53,796 bases of DNA from Bordetella parapertussis (GCA_945861875.1 CAMAWC010000017.1:1-53796); one strand, 5' to 3'. Positions 24,564 through 33,094 are shown, counted from the first letter of the stretch. Notes: a model not told the origin generated them from the sequence alone. Translations and numbers: made by a program.

Positions 24564-25688
24564 CTAGCGCGGCACCGCGGCGCCGTCGCGAAACTGCGTC
24601 GCCAGGGCTTCGCGTTCGACCTGGTTACCGGTTGTGGACAGCCCGAGCCTGCCGGTCACGCCGTCGAGGTTGATGCGGCCGCGGTTGAGCATGATTTCCG
24701 CGGCGAGGCGGTAGGCGTCTATGCCCAGGGCGAAAAAGCGCTGCAACTCCGGGCCAAGGCTGTCGAGGCGCGCATAGCTCATGACCGCCGGATGGTCCGG
24801 CTGCACCAGCCAGGGCATTTCAACAAAGCGTATGCCGTTAAGGTCGACGTTGGCGAGCGGTTCGGCGCGGCCGGAGTGCAGCAGCGATGTGGCGTAGGTC
24901 GGCAGCACGTTGGACATGAAGGGGCGCGCCAGGCGCGCCTGCTCGACATCGGCGGCGAGGAACAGCCCGTCGGCGTCGCTCTTGGCGACCATTTGCTTGA
25001 GCACAAGCAGGTCGGAGGCCGGCGTAAATTCAAGCGTATCGAGTATGCGCCCGCCGAGGGTGCGAAAGCCCTCGGCAAACGCCTGGCTGGCGCGGCGCGC
25101 AAGCGGCGAGGCCGCGCTGACGACCAGCATCTGGCGGATGCCGTCGTCCCAGGCCTGCACCGCGACCTGGCGGGCTTCGAGCTCGACGGACAGGCCGAAA
25201 CCATAGAGCTTGGCCGGCATTTTCGGTTGCGCTTCGGGGTAATTGAGCGCCAGCGTGGGCACGCTGACGCGGTTGCTGGCGGCGATAGCTGATACGCCGG
25301 AGCGGGTCAGCGGCCCGACCACCACTTTTGCGCCGGCGCGCACCGCCGCTTCATATTCGAGCAGGATTTGCTCACCCGAGGCGTCGGTGCCGCGTATGGT
25401 CACCGACAACTTGTTGCCGTCGCGTTCGCGCGCCGTCATGAACCCGAGGCGCAAGGCCTCGGCGGCGGCCTGGAAATCAGCCGATTTGAGCGGTAGCAAC
25501 AGGGCGATCTCGCTCGCCGGGGGAGCCGGTGTTTCGGGGGTGGCTGCAGCGGCCGGCACGGCTGCGCTTGCCTGTCCCTGCTGGGCCGCGCACAATGCCG
25601 GCGCCAGCAGCGATAATGACAACAGCACCGCGCGCAACAGTGAGGACGGCGCCAGCCGAATCGAGCCAAGAAAATGACCAAGCTGCAT
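24564..25688 (-). CDS. LpoA-like penicillin-binding protein activator
   Basis: About 374 aa with hydrophobic leader LLRAVLLSLSLLAPALCAAQ and a type I periplasmic-binding fold: EIALLLPLKSADFQAAAEALRLGFMTARERDGN, VVGPLTRSGVSAIAA, PTLALNYPE, DGLFLAADVEQARLARPFM. It corresponds to the C-terminal half of E. coli LpoA (YraM), which activates PBP1a from the outer membrane. I see no clear lipobox (PALC), so it may be periplasmic rather than lipidated. The chosen ATG overlaps the divergent rsmI start by 15 bp; a later TTG/GTG start is possible. Confidence 0.82.
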   Translation of the reverse strand: MQLGHFLGSIRLAPSSLLRAVLLSLSLLAPALCAAQQGQASAAVPAAAATPETPAPPASEIALLLPLKSADFQAAAEALRLGFMTARERDGNKLSVTIRGTDASGEQILLEYEAAVRAGAKVVVGPLTRSGVSAIAASNRVSVPTLALNYPEAQPKMPAKLYGFGLSVELEARQVAVQAWDDGIRQMLVVSAASPLARRASQAFAEGFRTLGGRILDTLEFTPASDLLVLKQMVAKSDADGLFLAADVEQARLARPFMSNVLPTYATSLLHSGRAEPLANVDLNGIRFVEMPWLVQPDHPAVMSYARLDSLGPELQRFFALGIDAYRLAAEIMLNRGRINLDGVTGRLGLSTTGNQVEREALATQFRDGAAVPR

Positions 25689-26558
25689 GAGCAAATACCG
25701 GTGAGCGGGGGCCAATTATATGTGGTCGCCACGCCGCTTGGAAACCTTGGCGACATCACCCTGCGCGCCCTCGACATTTTGCGTGCCGTCGACCTGGTGG
25801 CCGCCGAGGACACGCGCACCACCGCCAACCTGCTTGCGCACCACGGCATCAAGGCGAAACTGCTGGCGCTGCACGAACACAACGAGGCGCGGGCCGCGGA
25901 CAAGCTGGTCGAAGCGCTGGCCGCCGGGCAGTCGGTGGCGCTGGTGAGCGACGCTGGCACGCCGGCCATTTCCGACCCCGGGGCGCTGGCCGTGGCACGC
26001 GTGCTCGAGGCCGGCTTCCGCGTCACGCCCATTCCGGGACCCAACGCCGCCATCGCCGCGCTCTCGGCCGCCGGCATGGCCGAGACGGCGTTTTTGTTTT
26101 ACGGTTTTTTGCCGGCCAAGGCCGCGGCCAGGCGCAAGGTGCTCGAGGCCTTGCGCGGCCTGCCGCATACCCTGGTGTTCTACGAGGCGCCGCATCGCAT
26201 CGCCGAGTGCATCGACGACCTCGCGGCGGCCTTCGAGCCGGATCGTACCGTGGTGCTGGCGCGCGAGCTGACCAAGCTGTTTGAGAGCATTCATCGCTGC
26301 CCGCTCGGCGAGGCCGCGGCCTGGCTCGCCGCCGACGACAACCACCGCCGCGGCGAGTTCGTGCTGGTCGTATCGGGCGCGCCCCAGAGGTCAGGAGCGC
26401 GCGGCGGTGAAGCCGTGCTCGACGCCGACGCCCAGCGCGTGCTCGCGCTGCTTGCCACCGAGTTGCCGCCGGCCAAGGCGGCCAAGCTCGCCGCCGCCAT
26501 CACCGGTGTGCCGCGCGACGTGCTGTACGCGCATGCGCTGGCCAGGGTCGGCGGTTAA
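25674..26558 (+). CDS. rsmI: 16S rRNA (cytidine1402-2'-O)-methyltransferase RsmI
   Basis: 294 aa. The SAM-dependent tetrapyrrole-methylase fold opens with LYVVATPLGNLGDITLRALDILRAVDLVAAEDTRTT and includes VALVSDAGTPAISDPG, PIPGPNAAIAALSAAGM and FYGFLPAK. RsmI 2'-O-methylates C1402 in the decoding centre of 16S rRNA. It is divergent from lpoA, as in the E. coli yra region, and the two 5' ends overlap. pyrC begins 9 bp after its stop. Confidence 0.95.
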   Translation: MTKLHEQIPVSGGQLYVVATPLGNLGDITLRALDILRAVDLVAAEDTRTTANLLAHHGIKAKLLALHEHNEARAADKLVEALAAGQSVALVSDAGTPAISDPGALAVARVLEAGFRVTPIPGPNAAIAALSAAGMAETAFLFYGFLPAKAAARRKVLEALRGLPHTLVFYEAPHRIAECIDDLAAAFEPDRTVVLARELTKLFESIHRCPLGEAAAWLAADDNHRRGEFVLVVSGAPQRSGARGGEAVLDADAQRVLALLATELPPAKAAKLAAAITGVPRDVLYAHALARVGG

Positions 26559-26567
26559 AATCAACCC

Positions 26568-27617
26568 ATGCAAACCCTGACCCTCACCCGCCCGGACGAC
26601 TGGCACCTGCACCTGCGCGACGGCGACACGCTGGCCGCAGTCCTGCCCGACACGGCGCGCCAGTTCGCCCGCGCCATCATCATGCCCAACCTCGTGCCGC
26701 CGGTGGTGACCACCGACGATGCCATGGGCTATCGCATGCGCATCCTTGACGCGCTTCCCGCGGGCAGCAGGTTCGAGCCGCTGATGACGCTGTATTTCAC
26801 CGACCAGACCACGCCGGACGAAATCGCCCGCGCGCGCCAGTCGGGCATCGTGCACGCCGTCAAGTATTACCCGGCCGGCGCCACCACCAACTCGGACTCG
26901 GGTGTGACGCGCCTGTCGCGGGTGTTCCCGGCGCTCGAGGCGATGCAGCGCCACGACCTGCCGCTGCTGATACACGGCGAAGTCACCGACCCGGCGGTCG
27001 ACGTGTTCGACCGTGAAAAAATGTTTGTCGAGACGGTGCTCGCGCCGCAAATCGTCGAGCGCTTCCCGGAGCTGCGCGTGGTGCTCGAGCACATCACCAC
27101 GCGCGAGGCGGCCCAGTACGTCGCCGCCGCCCCGGCCAATGTCGCCGCGACCATCACCGCCCACCACCTCCTGCTCAACCGCAATGCCCTGTTTGTCGGC
27201 GGCATCCGCCCGCACCACTACTGCCTGCCCATACTCAAGCGCGAGGAGCACCGCCAGGCCCTGCTCAAGGCGGCCAGTGGTGGTGGCGCGAAGTTTTTTC
27301 TCGGCACCGACAGCGCGCCGCACTCGCGCGCCAACAAGGAAACAATGTGCGGCCACGCCGGCTGCTACAGTGCCCACGCCGCCATCGAGCTCTACGCCGA
27401 GGCCTTCGACGAGGCGAAGGCGCTCGACAGGCTGGAGGCCTTCGCCAGTTTCAACGGCCCGGACTTCTACCGCCTGCCGCGCAACCAGGGCACCATCACC
27501 CTGAAAAAAGACCCGTGGAAGGTCGCCGCCACGCTGCCCCTCGGTGGCAACGGCGGCGAAGATGATGAATTGGTCCCCCTGCGTGCCGGCGAGCAGATTG
27601 CCTGGCGCCTGGTTTAA
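26568..27617 (+). CDS. pyrC: Dihydroorotase (class II)
   Basis: 349 aa. Zinc ligands H13 and H15 (DWHLHLRDG), the carboxylated K99 ([17 protein letters not shown]), H136 (LLIHGEVTD), HITTREA and the catalytic Asp in [11 protein letters not shown] are all present. It catalyses cyclisation of carbamoyl aspartate to dihydroorotate in pyrimidine synthesis. Length is standard for class II PyrC. It follows rsmI by 9 bp; TTAAAAT at the rsmI end could give an extra promoter. Confidence 0.97.
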   Translation: MQTLTLTRPDDWHLHLRDGDTLAAVLPDTARQFARAIIMPNLVPPVVTTDDAMGYRMRILDALPAGSRFEPLMTLYFTDQTTPDEIARARQSGIVHAVKYYPAGATTNSDSGVTRLSRVFPALEAMQRHDLPLLIHGEVTDPAVDVFDREKMFVETVLAPQIVERFPELRVVLEHITTREAAQYVAAAPANVAATITAHHLLLNRNALFVGGIRPHHYCLPILKREEHRQALLKAASGGGAKFFLGTDSAPHSRANKETMCGHAGCYSAHAAIELYAEAFDEAKALDRLEAFASFNGPDFYRLPRNQGTITLKKDPWKVAATLPLGGNGGEDDELVPLRAGEQIAWRLV

Positions 27618-27618
27618 C

Positions 27619-27731
27619 GTCATTGCGAGGAGGCGAAGCCGACGCGGCAATCTTGTGGTGTTGTGACGGTGGTCACAAGGACGATGAGATTGTTTCGCGA
27701 AGTTTATCCCCGGAGGGGACTTCGCAATGAC
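27619..27731. repeat. GTCATTGCGAGG...CGCAATGAC element at the DUF3025 gene start
   Basis: Same family as 8854-8974 and 34085-34242, with internal text CGACGCGGCAATCTTGTGGT shared almost exactly with the latter. Its right end CGCAATGAC contains the ATG used as start of the following gene. Confidence 0.75.
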
Positions 27732-28449
27732 AGAGCGGCTGGCTTTTTTGATGAATCTTCACGAACTCAACGCCCTGGCGGCGGCGCGCGGCCTTGTCTC
27801 GGGCGGCGGCCGGCCCCTGCGCTTTGTTGCGCCGCCCGATGATGGCGTCAATTACGAGCTGCGCATCCGCGACAGCGGTGCCGTTGCCACGCGACCGGGC
27901 AGCACCCACGACTTGCTCAACGCCAGAGCGTGGCTGGATTTCCCGCAGGCCAAGGCCGCGCTTAACCGCCGCCATTGCGAGGAGCTGGAACAACATCCCG
28001 GTGCGCAGCGCAGCCGGCTGCGCGACGCCCTGACCCTGTTCGACGAGTCGGGCATGGTGGTGCTGTGCGCCGATCCGGCGCTGGCGCTGCTGCTGCGCAA
28101 TTTCCAGTGGAAGGAATTGTTCTGGGGGCAACGCGCGGCGGTGCGCCGTTCAATGCGCTTCCTCGTCTTTGGCCACGCCCTCGCCGAAAAACTCCTCGCC
28201 CCTTTCAAGGGCATTACCGCGCGCGCGCTGATTCTCGTTGCCGGCGTTGACCGGGTCGATGCGGAAGGTGCGCGGCAACTCGCCTTTGCCGACGCGCAGG
28301 CCGCGGCGTGGCTGGCGCGGCCTGACGCGCTGGTTTCAACGCGTGAACTCGCGCCCCTGCCGGTGCTGGGCATTCCCGGCTGGACACCGGACAACGAAAA
28401 CCCGGCTTATTATGACGACACCACGCAGTTCCGGACCGGGCGGCGCTGA
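27727..28449 (+). CDS. DUF3025 family protein, N-terminus possibly trimmed
   Basis: 240 aa. Family marks are RPLRFVAPPDDGVNYELRIRDSGAVATRPGSTHDLLNA and AWLDFPQAKAALNRRHCEEL, followed by LTLFDESGMVVLCADPAL and FLVFGHALAEKLL. DUF3025 proteins have no known function. The open frame starts at the ATG inside the right end of a GTCATTGCG repeat; another ATG at 27751 gives MNLHELNALAAARG. Family members usually have a short extra N-terminal segment, so the repeat may have replaced it. Confidence 0.8.
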   Translation: MTERLAFLMNLHELNALAAARGLVSGGGRPLRFVAPPDDGVNYELRIRDSGAVATRPGSTHDLLNARAWLDFPQAKAALNRRHCEELEQHPGAQRSRLRDALTLFDESGMVVLCADPALALLLRNFQWKELFWGQRAAVRRSMRFLVFGHALAEKLLAPFKGITARALILVAGVDRVDAEGARQLAFADAQAAAWLARPDALVSTRELAPLPVLGIPGWTPDNENPAYYDDTTQFRTGRR

Positions 28450-28458
28450 CCGGGCATA

Positions 28459-28493
28459 GGCTGGAGACCCTTGCCAGACGGACCTTTCCAGCC
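28459..28493. repeat. 35-nt hairpin repeat copy
   Basis: GGCTGGAGACCCTTG...GGACCTTTCCAGCC, 10 bp after the DUF3025 gene stop. Confidence 0.7.
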
Positions 28494-28514
28494 AGTCGCC
28501 GGTGCTGGGCCGGG

Positions 28515-28520
28515 TAAAAT
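28515..28520 (+). promoter_or_regulatory. Possible -10 element of the thioesterase gene
   Basis: TAAAAT, 43 bp upstream of the thioesterase ATG, sits just after a hairpin repeat. No clear -35 was seen, so this is tentative. Confidence 0.35.
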
Positions 28521-28562
28521 AAGCCGGCTGATGCGGGCTAAAAATGAAACCGAGGGGACCAC

Positions 28563-28973
28563 ATGTTTACGCCAGGGTACTTCAATAAATTCGGTGCCGA
28601 CCATTTGCCCGGGCACCTGGGCATCGTCATTACCGACGTCAAACCGGGCGAGATACACGCCGAGTTCCAGGTGACCATGGCGCTGATGGCCCCGAACGGC
28701 TTCCTGCACGCCGGCAGCGTCGTCACCCTCGCCGACACCGCGGCCGGCTACGGCTGCGTCGCCAACCTGCCGCAGGGCGCCAGCGGTTTTACCACCATAG
28801 AGTTGAAGTCCAACCACATGAGCACGGTGCGCGAGGGCGTGGTGCAGTGCGTGGCAACGGCGGCGCACATGGGGAGGACGACGCAGATCTGGGACGCGGT
28901 GGTCAGCGACAAGGCCAGCGGCAAGACCATCGCGCTGTTTCGCTGCACGCAGATCATTCTGTACCCGAAGTAG
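28563..28973 (+). CDS. PaaI-like hotdog-fold thioesterase
   Basis: 136 aa. The hotdog signature PNGFLHAGSVVTLADTAAGYGCVANL, followed by FTTIELKSNHMSTVREGVVQC and GRTTQIWDAVVSDKASGK, matches the PaaI/YdiI-type acyl-CoA thioesterases. Asp/His in HAGSVVTLAD form the usual active site. The acyl substrate is not predictable and no catabolic partner is adjacent. The first gene after a hairpin repeat, probably transcribed from its own promoter. Confidence 0.9.
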   Translation: MFTPGYFNKFGADHLPGHLGIVITDVKPGEIHAEFQVTMALMAPNGFLHAGSVVTLADTAAGYGCVANLPQGASGFTTIELKSNHMSTVREGVVQCVATAAHMGRTTQIWDAVVSDKASGKTIALFRCTQIILYPK

Positions 28974-29019
28974 CGCAGCCGCCGGGTGCGGCCGCGTTTT
29001 TGTTGCGGCACCAAGTCTC

Positions 29020-29160
29020 ATGGCCGAGGGTGTGGAGACGCCGGTGCAGCACGATTTTCCTGTCAGCATTGGTTGTGATGCCTGCCGGGGCTATTTTTTC
29101 GGACGCCCCGTGGTGACCGATGAGCTGGCCGCTTTTGTCGTCCCCGGCCAGGCCGCTTAG
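29020..29160 (+). pseudogene. C-terminal scrap of an EAL-domain (c-di-GMP phosphodiesterase) gene
   Basis: A 46-codon frame reads MAEGVETPVQHDFPVSIGCDACRGYFFGRPV and then VTDELAAFVVPGQAA, ending at TAG. AEGVET, GCD and QGYxFxRP-like GYFFGRPV are the last motifs of the EAL domain. The catalytic EAL and DDFG-type motifs are absent upstream, where only non-coding sequence follows the thioesterase gene. It is a remnant of a lost signalling gene. Confidence 0.85.
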
Positions 29161-29261
29161 TCGCGCGGCAAGCAATTTTGTCGCGGCAGGCGTAATCTGG
29201 TCCCGTTGCACCCGCCAGCGTGTTCCCGTCCTTAACGTTGTGCCACGCAAGGAGAACCACC

Positions 29262-29408
29262 ATGACATTGTGTCCGATCGCCCTCGCTGCGACCTGCGCC
29301 AAGTGCCCCGCCGTAAGCGTCTGCCCGCTCAAGGGCGTGCTTGGGGATTACAAAAAGCCCGACGATGCCCCGCCGCCTGCTTCCGCACCGGAGAAGGGTG
29401 GCAAGTGA
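29262..29408 (+). CDS. Small Cys-rich protein, 48 aa
   Basis: MTLCPIALAATCAKCPAVSV then CPLKGVLGDYKKPDD and a Pro/Ala tail. Four Cys at residues 4, 12, 15 and 21 (C-x7-C-x2-C-x5-C), each followed or preceded by Pro, suggest a metal or Fe-S site. I recall similar 40-50-residue proteins in betaproteobacteria but no function. AAGGAG lies 7 bp before the ATG and a terminator follows 25 bp after the stop, which supports a real gene. It is monocistronic. Confidence 0.75.
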   Translation: MTLCPIALAATCAKCPAVSVCPLKGVLGDYKKPDDAPPPASAPEKGGK

Positions 29409-29430
29409 AAGGTGAAAGGTGAAAGGTGAA
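29404..29430 (+). repeat. GTGAAAG heptamer tandem repeat
   Basis: Three perfect GTGAAAG units and a partial one span the stop codon region of the Cys-rich gene, just before its terminator. Confidence 0.8.
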
Positions 29431-29433
29431 AAA

Positions 29434-29456
29434 GGGCGCGGCTGGCGCCCTTTTTT
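29434..29456. terminator. Bidirectional terminator between convergent genes
   Basis: GGGCGC (29434-29439) and GCGCCC (29445-29450) with loop GGCTG, flanked by an A run and TTTTTT. It serves the Cys-rich gene on plus and, through the A run, the DUF4126 gene on minus, whose stop it touches. Confidence 0.85.
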
Positions 29457-30066
29457 ATTGCGCCGTGCGCGCACGCAACTGCGCCAGCAGCGCGGCGAGG
29501 CCGCGCAGGATGGCGCGCAGCAACAGCGCCGCGGCCAACGCAAACACCAGCAGCATGACGAGGAAGATCGCAGGGTGCGCCAGTGCCAGCCACAGGCCCG
29601 AGGGCACCAGCAGGTCTTCGGAGAGGGATGCCGCCCAGTTGCTGAAGGGCTCGGGGGAGGCGTTGAGTGCGGCGCGGCCGCCGGCCTTGGCGAAATGCGT
29701 GGCCGCGGCGATGCCGCCGCCGAGTACGGCCGCGGCGGCGGTGATGGTCGCGTTGTCCGCACCTAACACGGCCGCGGCGAGGGCGGCTCCCGCGGGGATG
29801 CGGACAAAGGTATGCACCGCGTCCCACAGGCTGTCCAGCCAGGGCAGCTTGTCGGCGCCAAATTCGGCCAGCGCCATCAGTCCGCTCGCGCCCAGCACCG
29901 CCGGATGCGCGAGCAGCGACAAGTGCGCCGGCAGGACAAGCCATTCCATGTGCCCGGCAAGCCCGAGCAGGAACAACACCAGGTACAGGCGCAGGCCGGC
30001 GCCCCAGGCGAGCGCCGCGGCGAGGGCGATGTCGGGCAGGTGCTGCAATAGTAATTGTGCGGACAT
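29455..30066 (-). CDS. DUF4126 integral membrane protein
   Basis: 203 aa, strongly hydrophobic and Ala/Leu-rich with about five to six membrane segments. Marks of DUF4126 include ALAWGAGLRLYLVLFLLGLAG, LMALAEFGADKLPWLDSLWDAVHTFVRIPAG and GGGIAAATHFAKAGGRAALN. Function unknown. It is convergent with the Cys-rich gene and shares its terminator; the amidohydrolase stop lies 26 bp upstream of its start, so the two may be cotranscribed. Confidence 0.85.
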   Translation of the reverse strand: MSAQLLLQHLPDIALAAALAWGAGLRLYLVLFLLGLAGHMEWLVLPAHLSLLAHPAVLGASGLMALAEFGADKLPWLDSLWDAVHTFVRIPAGAALAAAVLGADNATITAAAAVLGGGIAAATHFAKAGGRAALNASPEPFSNWAASLSEDLLVPSGLWLALAHPAIFLVMLLVFALAAALLLRAILRGLAALLAQLRARTAQ

Positions 30067-30092
30067 GGGCGATTGTTCTCGTGCTGCGGGCG

Positions 30093-31397
30093 TCAGGCGG
30101 GTTTGCCAGGTTCGAAAAACCGCCTTGTCTCGAACACCGCCGCGGCGAGGCGCTTGCCGCCCGAGCGCAGGCGGCGTTTCAATACAAAATCAAACAGCAG
30201 CGGGTTGTGGCCGCGCAGCGCGCTCAGCGGTGCGACATCGGCGGCATCGAGCAGGCCGGTGTCCGCGAGCAGCCGCGGCGAATACAGCGGCATGATGCCC
30301 GGCAGCGGATAGTCCGAGCCGTTGAGCAGGCGGGTGGCCCATTCGCCTGCCATGCCGCCACCGTCGGCGGGCGCGCCGGCGCGTTCGATCACGCGGCGCA
30401 GCGGGGCGCCGGCACGCGCGCTTTGTGTCATCGCCGAGAGGTCGCCAAACAGGCGGCCGAAGTAGCGCGGCTCATCCATCATGCGTTCGAACAGCGTGAA
30501 ACTGCCGGTCCACGGGCCGTTGGCGCCCCGGTCGGTGTCGCGGCTCTCACCCATCGAAGCGCAGTGCGCCACCACCACGCGCACGCCCTGACCGAGCGCG
30601 CGGCGCAGTTGCAGCGGGTTGCCCAGCGCATCATCGCCGGGCGCGGCCCGCTCGGCGCCGGCGTGGCTGATCAGCGGCAGGTCGAGGCGGGAGAGCGTTG
30701 CATAGAAGGCATCGCAGCGCTGCGCGCCCGGATCAATGCCCTGCGCCGCGGGAATCCATTTGATGGCGCGTGCGCCAAGCGCATGCACGCGCTCGAGTTC
30801 GGTCGTCGCGTCCTTGCGGTAGGGGTGCACCGAGGCGACCCACTCAAAGCGCTCCGGCCAGGCCCTGGCCACGGTGGCGCAGTAGTCGTTGCCGACCCAG
30901 GCGTGGGTGTGTTCGGGGGCGGCTTGCCCGGACGGGTCGTGCCAGAGGTCAAGTGCAAACAGCAGTATTTTCTGGCCGCGGGGTAATTCTCCGCTGAGGG
31001 CGCGCAAGCGTTCGACATAGGCCGCGTCCAGCTTGCCGCGGTTGACATCATTGCCCAGGCAGGCGGCGTCGAGAAAGAAATGCCGTTGCACCGCTGCGAG
31101 CGGCCAGTAGAGCGTGCCCTGGTGTTCATTAAAGCCGGCGTCATTGAAGCCCGCGTTCTCGGCATGGTCGCCGACACCGAGAAGGTGGGCATGTGCGTCC
31201 CAGACCTGGTGGTGATCCAGTCCGACAATGGCGTCGCGCACGATGGGATGCGCGGCCAGTTGCGGCGGCAGGGCGCCGAGGCAGGGATTGGACAGGCCTT
31301 GTTCGGGCCACAGCCGCCAGCCGGTGAGGGCGAGCGCTGCAGCGCCCGTTCCGGCGAGGCCGGCAGCGAGCAGCAGGCGGCGGCGTCTTGAAATCAT
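30093..31397 (-). CDS. Exported amidohydrolase-family protein
   Basis: 434 aa from MISRRRRLLLAAGLAGTGAAALALTGWRL, a hydrophobic, Arg-led leader that could be a Tat or Sec signal anchor. The metal-dependent hydrolase barrel shows VWDAHAHLLG (first His pair), LISHAG, VVVAHCASMG and LLNGSDYPLPG (final Asp). These are the metal ligands of amidohydrolase_2 enzymes. Substrate unknown. The frame extends 19 codons upstream, but that part would overlap the divergent acyltransferase promoter. Confidence 0.85.
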   Translation of the reverse strand: MISRRRRLLLAAGLAGTGAAALALTGWRLWPEQGLSNPCLGALPPQLAAHPIVRDAIVGLDHHQVWDAHAHLLGVGDHAENAGFNDAGFNEHQGTLYWPLAAVQRHFFLDAACLGNDVNRGKLDAAYVERLRALSGELPRGQKILLFALDLWHDPSGQAAPEHTHAWVGNDYCATVARAWPERFEWVASVHPYRKDATTELERVHALGARAIKWIPAAQGIDPGAQRCDAFYATLSRLDLPLISHAGAERAAPGDDALGNPLQLRRALGQGVRVVVAHCASMGESRDTDRGANGPWTGSFTLFERMMDEPRYFGRLFGDLSAMTQSARAGAPLRRVIERAGAPADGGGMAGEWATRLLNGSDYPLPGIMPLYSPRLLADTGLLDAADVAPLSALRGHNPLLFDFVLKRRLRSGGKRLAAAVFETRRFFEPGKPA

Positions 31398-31447
31398 GCC
31401 TGCTATCATCGCAGAAAAGCGGTTGCAAGCCCTGCGGGCAAGCCAGA

Positions 31448-32965
31448 ATGGCACGATTGGCGCGCCGCGCCATACGCCGCGATGTGATCGAGGAGGAATT
31501 CGCTACGAACGATCCGGTGCAACTGCCGTTGTGGGCCGTGGTGCTGCTTGCCGGCTTTGCCGCCTGGGCGGTGCTGGTGTTGCTGCTTGCGCCGGGCATG
31601 CGCTGGTTTTTTCGCCGCCGCATCAACAGCGTGCTGCGCCAGGTCGGCGGCCGGCTCGACGTCGAGCTGCCCTCGTTCAAGCTGACACGCCGCCAGGTGC
31701 TGATAGACCGGCTGTTCCACGACCCCGCGGTGCAGGCTGCGGCCTCGACGCAGGCGCAAAAAGACGGCGTGCATCTCGGCGAGGTGTGGCGGCGCGTCGA
31801 CCGCTACGCACGCGAGATCGTGCCCTCCTTCAACGCCTACGTTTACTTTCGTATCGGTTACAGCCTGGCACGCGGCCTCGCCCGCCTGCTTTATCGCGTG
31901 CGCATCGGCTACATGGACGAGGCGGCGCTGGCACGTGTGGACCGCCTGTCGACCATCGTCTTTGTCATCAACCACCGCAGCAACATGGACTACATCCTGG
32001 TGAGCTTTCTTGCCGCCGAGCGCACCGCGCTGTCGTATGCGGTGGGCGAGTGGGCGCGCATCTGGCCGCTGCAGCAACTGGTGCGCGCCATGGGCGGCTA
32101 TTTCGTGCGGCGCAATTCGGGCGATACGCTTTATCGAACCGTGCTTGCCCGCTATGTGCAGATGGCCACCGCGGCCGGTGTCACCCAGGCGGTGTTTCCG
32201 GAGGGCGGTCTCAGCGTCGACGGGCGCTTGCGCGAACCGCGTTTCGGCTTGCTCGATTACATGCTCAAGGGTTTTGACGAACGCGAGGGCGAGGGCCGGC
32301 GCGACCTGGTGTTCATTCCGGTCGGGCTCAACTACGACCGTGTGCTGGAGGATCGCAGCCAGTTGCTCAAGCTGGCGCGTTCGGCGCCAGAGGGTGGCGC
32401 CGGCCCGCCCCTGACCCGGGGCGCGCACCCGGGCAAGCTGCGTGGCGTCATTACCAGCGGCGTTTTTCTTTGCCACAACCTGTGGCTTGCGTTGACCAGG
32501 CGCTGGTTTCGCTTTGGCTATGCCTGCGTGAATTTTGGCACGCCGCAGTCGATGCGCGCTTACGCGCGAGAGCACGGCGTGCATTTCCCGGCGCTCGATG
32601 AGACGGCGCGACGCGCCGAGGTAAGCGCCATCGCGGCACGCTTGATGGATGCGATAGGCGGCGTGATTCCGGTGTTGCCGGTGTCGCTGGTTGCAAGCAT
32701 TTTCGTGCGCGACCCGGCGCGCGCCTTTGACGAACTCGAACTCAAGGCCGCGGTGCGCGAAAGTATGCTGCAGTTCGAAGCACGCGGCGCGCGCCTCTAC
32801 ATTCCGCGTCAGGACCAGGACTACGCCTTTGGCGTGGGACTGCGCATGCTGACATTGCGCCACGCGGTGATCGAGCAGGACGGCCTCTACCGGCCGGCGC
32901 CTGATCAGTTGCAGTTGCTCGCCTATTACGCCAATGCCATCGGGCATCTTGCCGGGCCGTCGTGA
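31448..32965 (+). CDS. Membrane-bound glycerol-3-phosphate-type acyltransferase (PlsB-like)
   Basis: 505 aa. One transmembrane helix (about 27-48), then an acyltransferase domain with catalytic H176/D181 in NHRSNMD and the phosphate-binding FPEGG (250-254); GYFVRRNSGD between them is also typical. The spacing resembles PlsB, but the protein is far shorter than E. coli PlsB (about 800 aa) and lacks its N-terminal region. It would acylate glycerol phosphate or a related acceptor. ATG at 31448 is chosen because the upstream 20 residues look like leader sequence. Divergent from the amidohydrolase. Confidence 0.85.
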   Translation: MARLARRAIRRDVIEEEFATNDPVQLPLWAVVLLAGFAAWAVLVLLLAPGMRWFFRRRINSVLRQVGGRLDVELPSFKLTRRQVLIDRLFHDPAVQAAASTQAQKDGVHLGEVWRRVDRYAREIVPSFNAYVYFRIGYSLARGLARLLYRVRIGYMDEAALARVDRLSTIVFVINHRSNMDYILVSFLAAERTALSYAVGEWARIWPLQQLVRAMGGYFVRRNSGDTLYRTVLARYVQMATAAGVTQAVFPEGGLSVDGRLREPRFGLLDYMLKGFDEREGEGRRDLVFIPVGLNYDRVLEDRSQLLKLARSAPEGGAGPPLTRGAHPGKLRGVITSGVFLCHNLWLALTRRWFRFGYACVNFGTPQSMRAYAREHGVHFPALDETARRAEVSAIAARLMDAIGGVIPVLPVSLVASIFVRDPARAFDELELKAAVRESMLQFEARGARLYIPRQDQDYAFGVGLRMLTLRHAVIEQDGLYRPAPDQLQLLAYYANAIGHLAGPS

Positions 32966-32987
32966 CGATTCTTTGCCACTGGGCGAT

Positions 32988-33022
32988 GGCTGGAGAGCCG
33001 CTCTGGTAGGGGGTTTCCAGCC
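32988..33022. repeat. 35-nt hairpin repeat copy
   Basis: GGCTGGAGAGCCGCT...GGGGGTTTCCAGCC, 22 bp after the acyltransferase stop and upstream of the second Bug receptor. Confidence 0.75.
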
Positions 33023-33050
33023 GATTTCATGGCGGACCAGGTGAAGCGTG

Positions 33051-33056
33051 TAGAAT
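33051..33056 (+). promoter_or_regulatory. Probable -10 of the second Bug receptor
   Basis: TGTAGAATCGCCCC contains TAGAAT, placing transcription start near 33063 and a leader of about 30 nt before the AGGAGG site at 33081. The -35 is not clear. Confidence 0.45.
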
Positions 33057-33094
33057 CGCCCCACATAAAAACGATTTCCCAGGAGGATTCTGCA

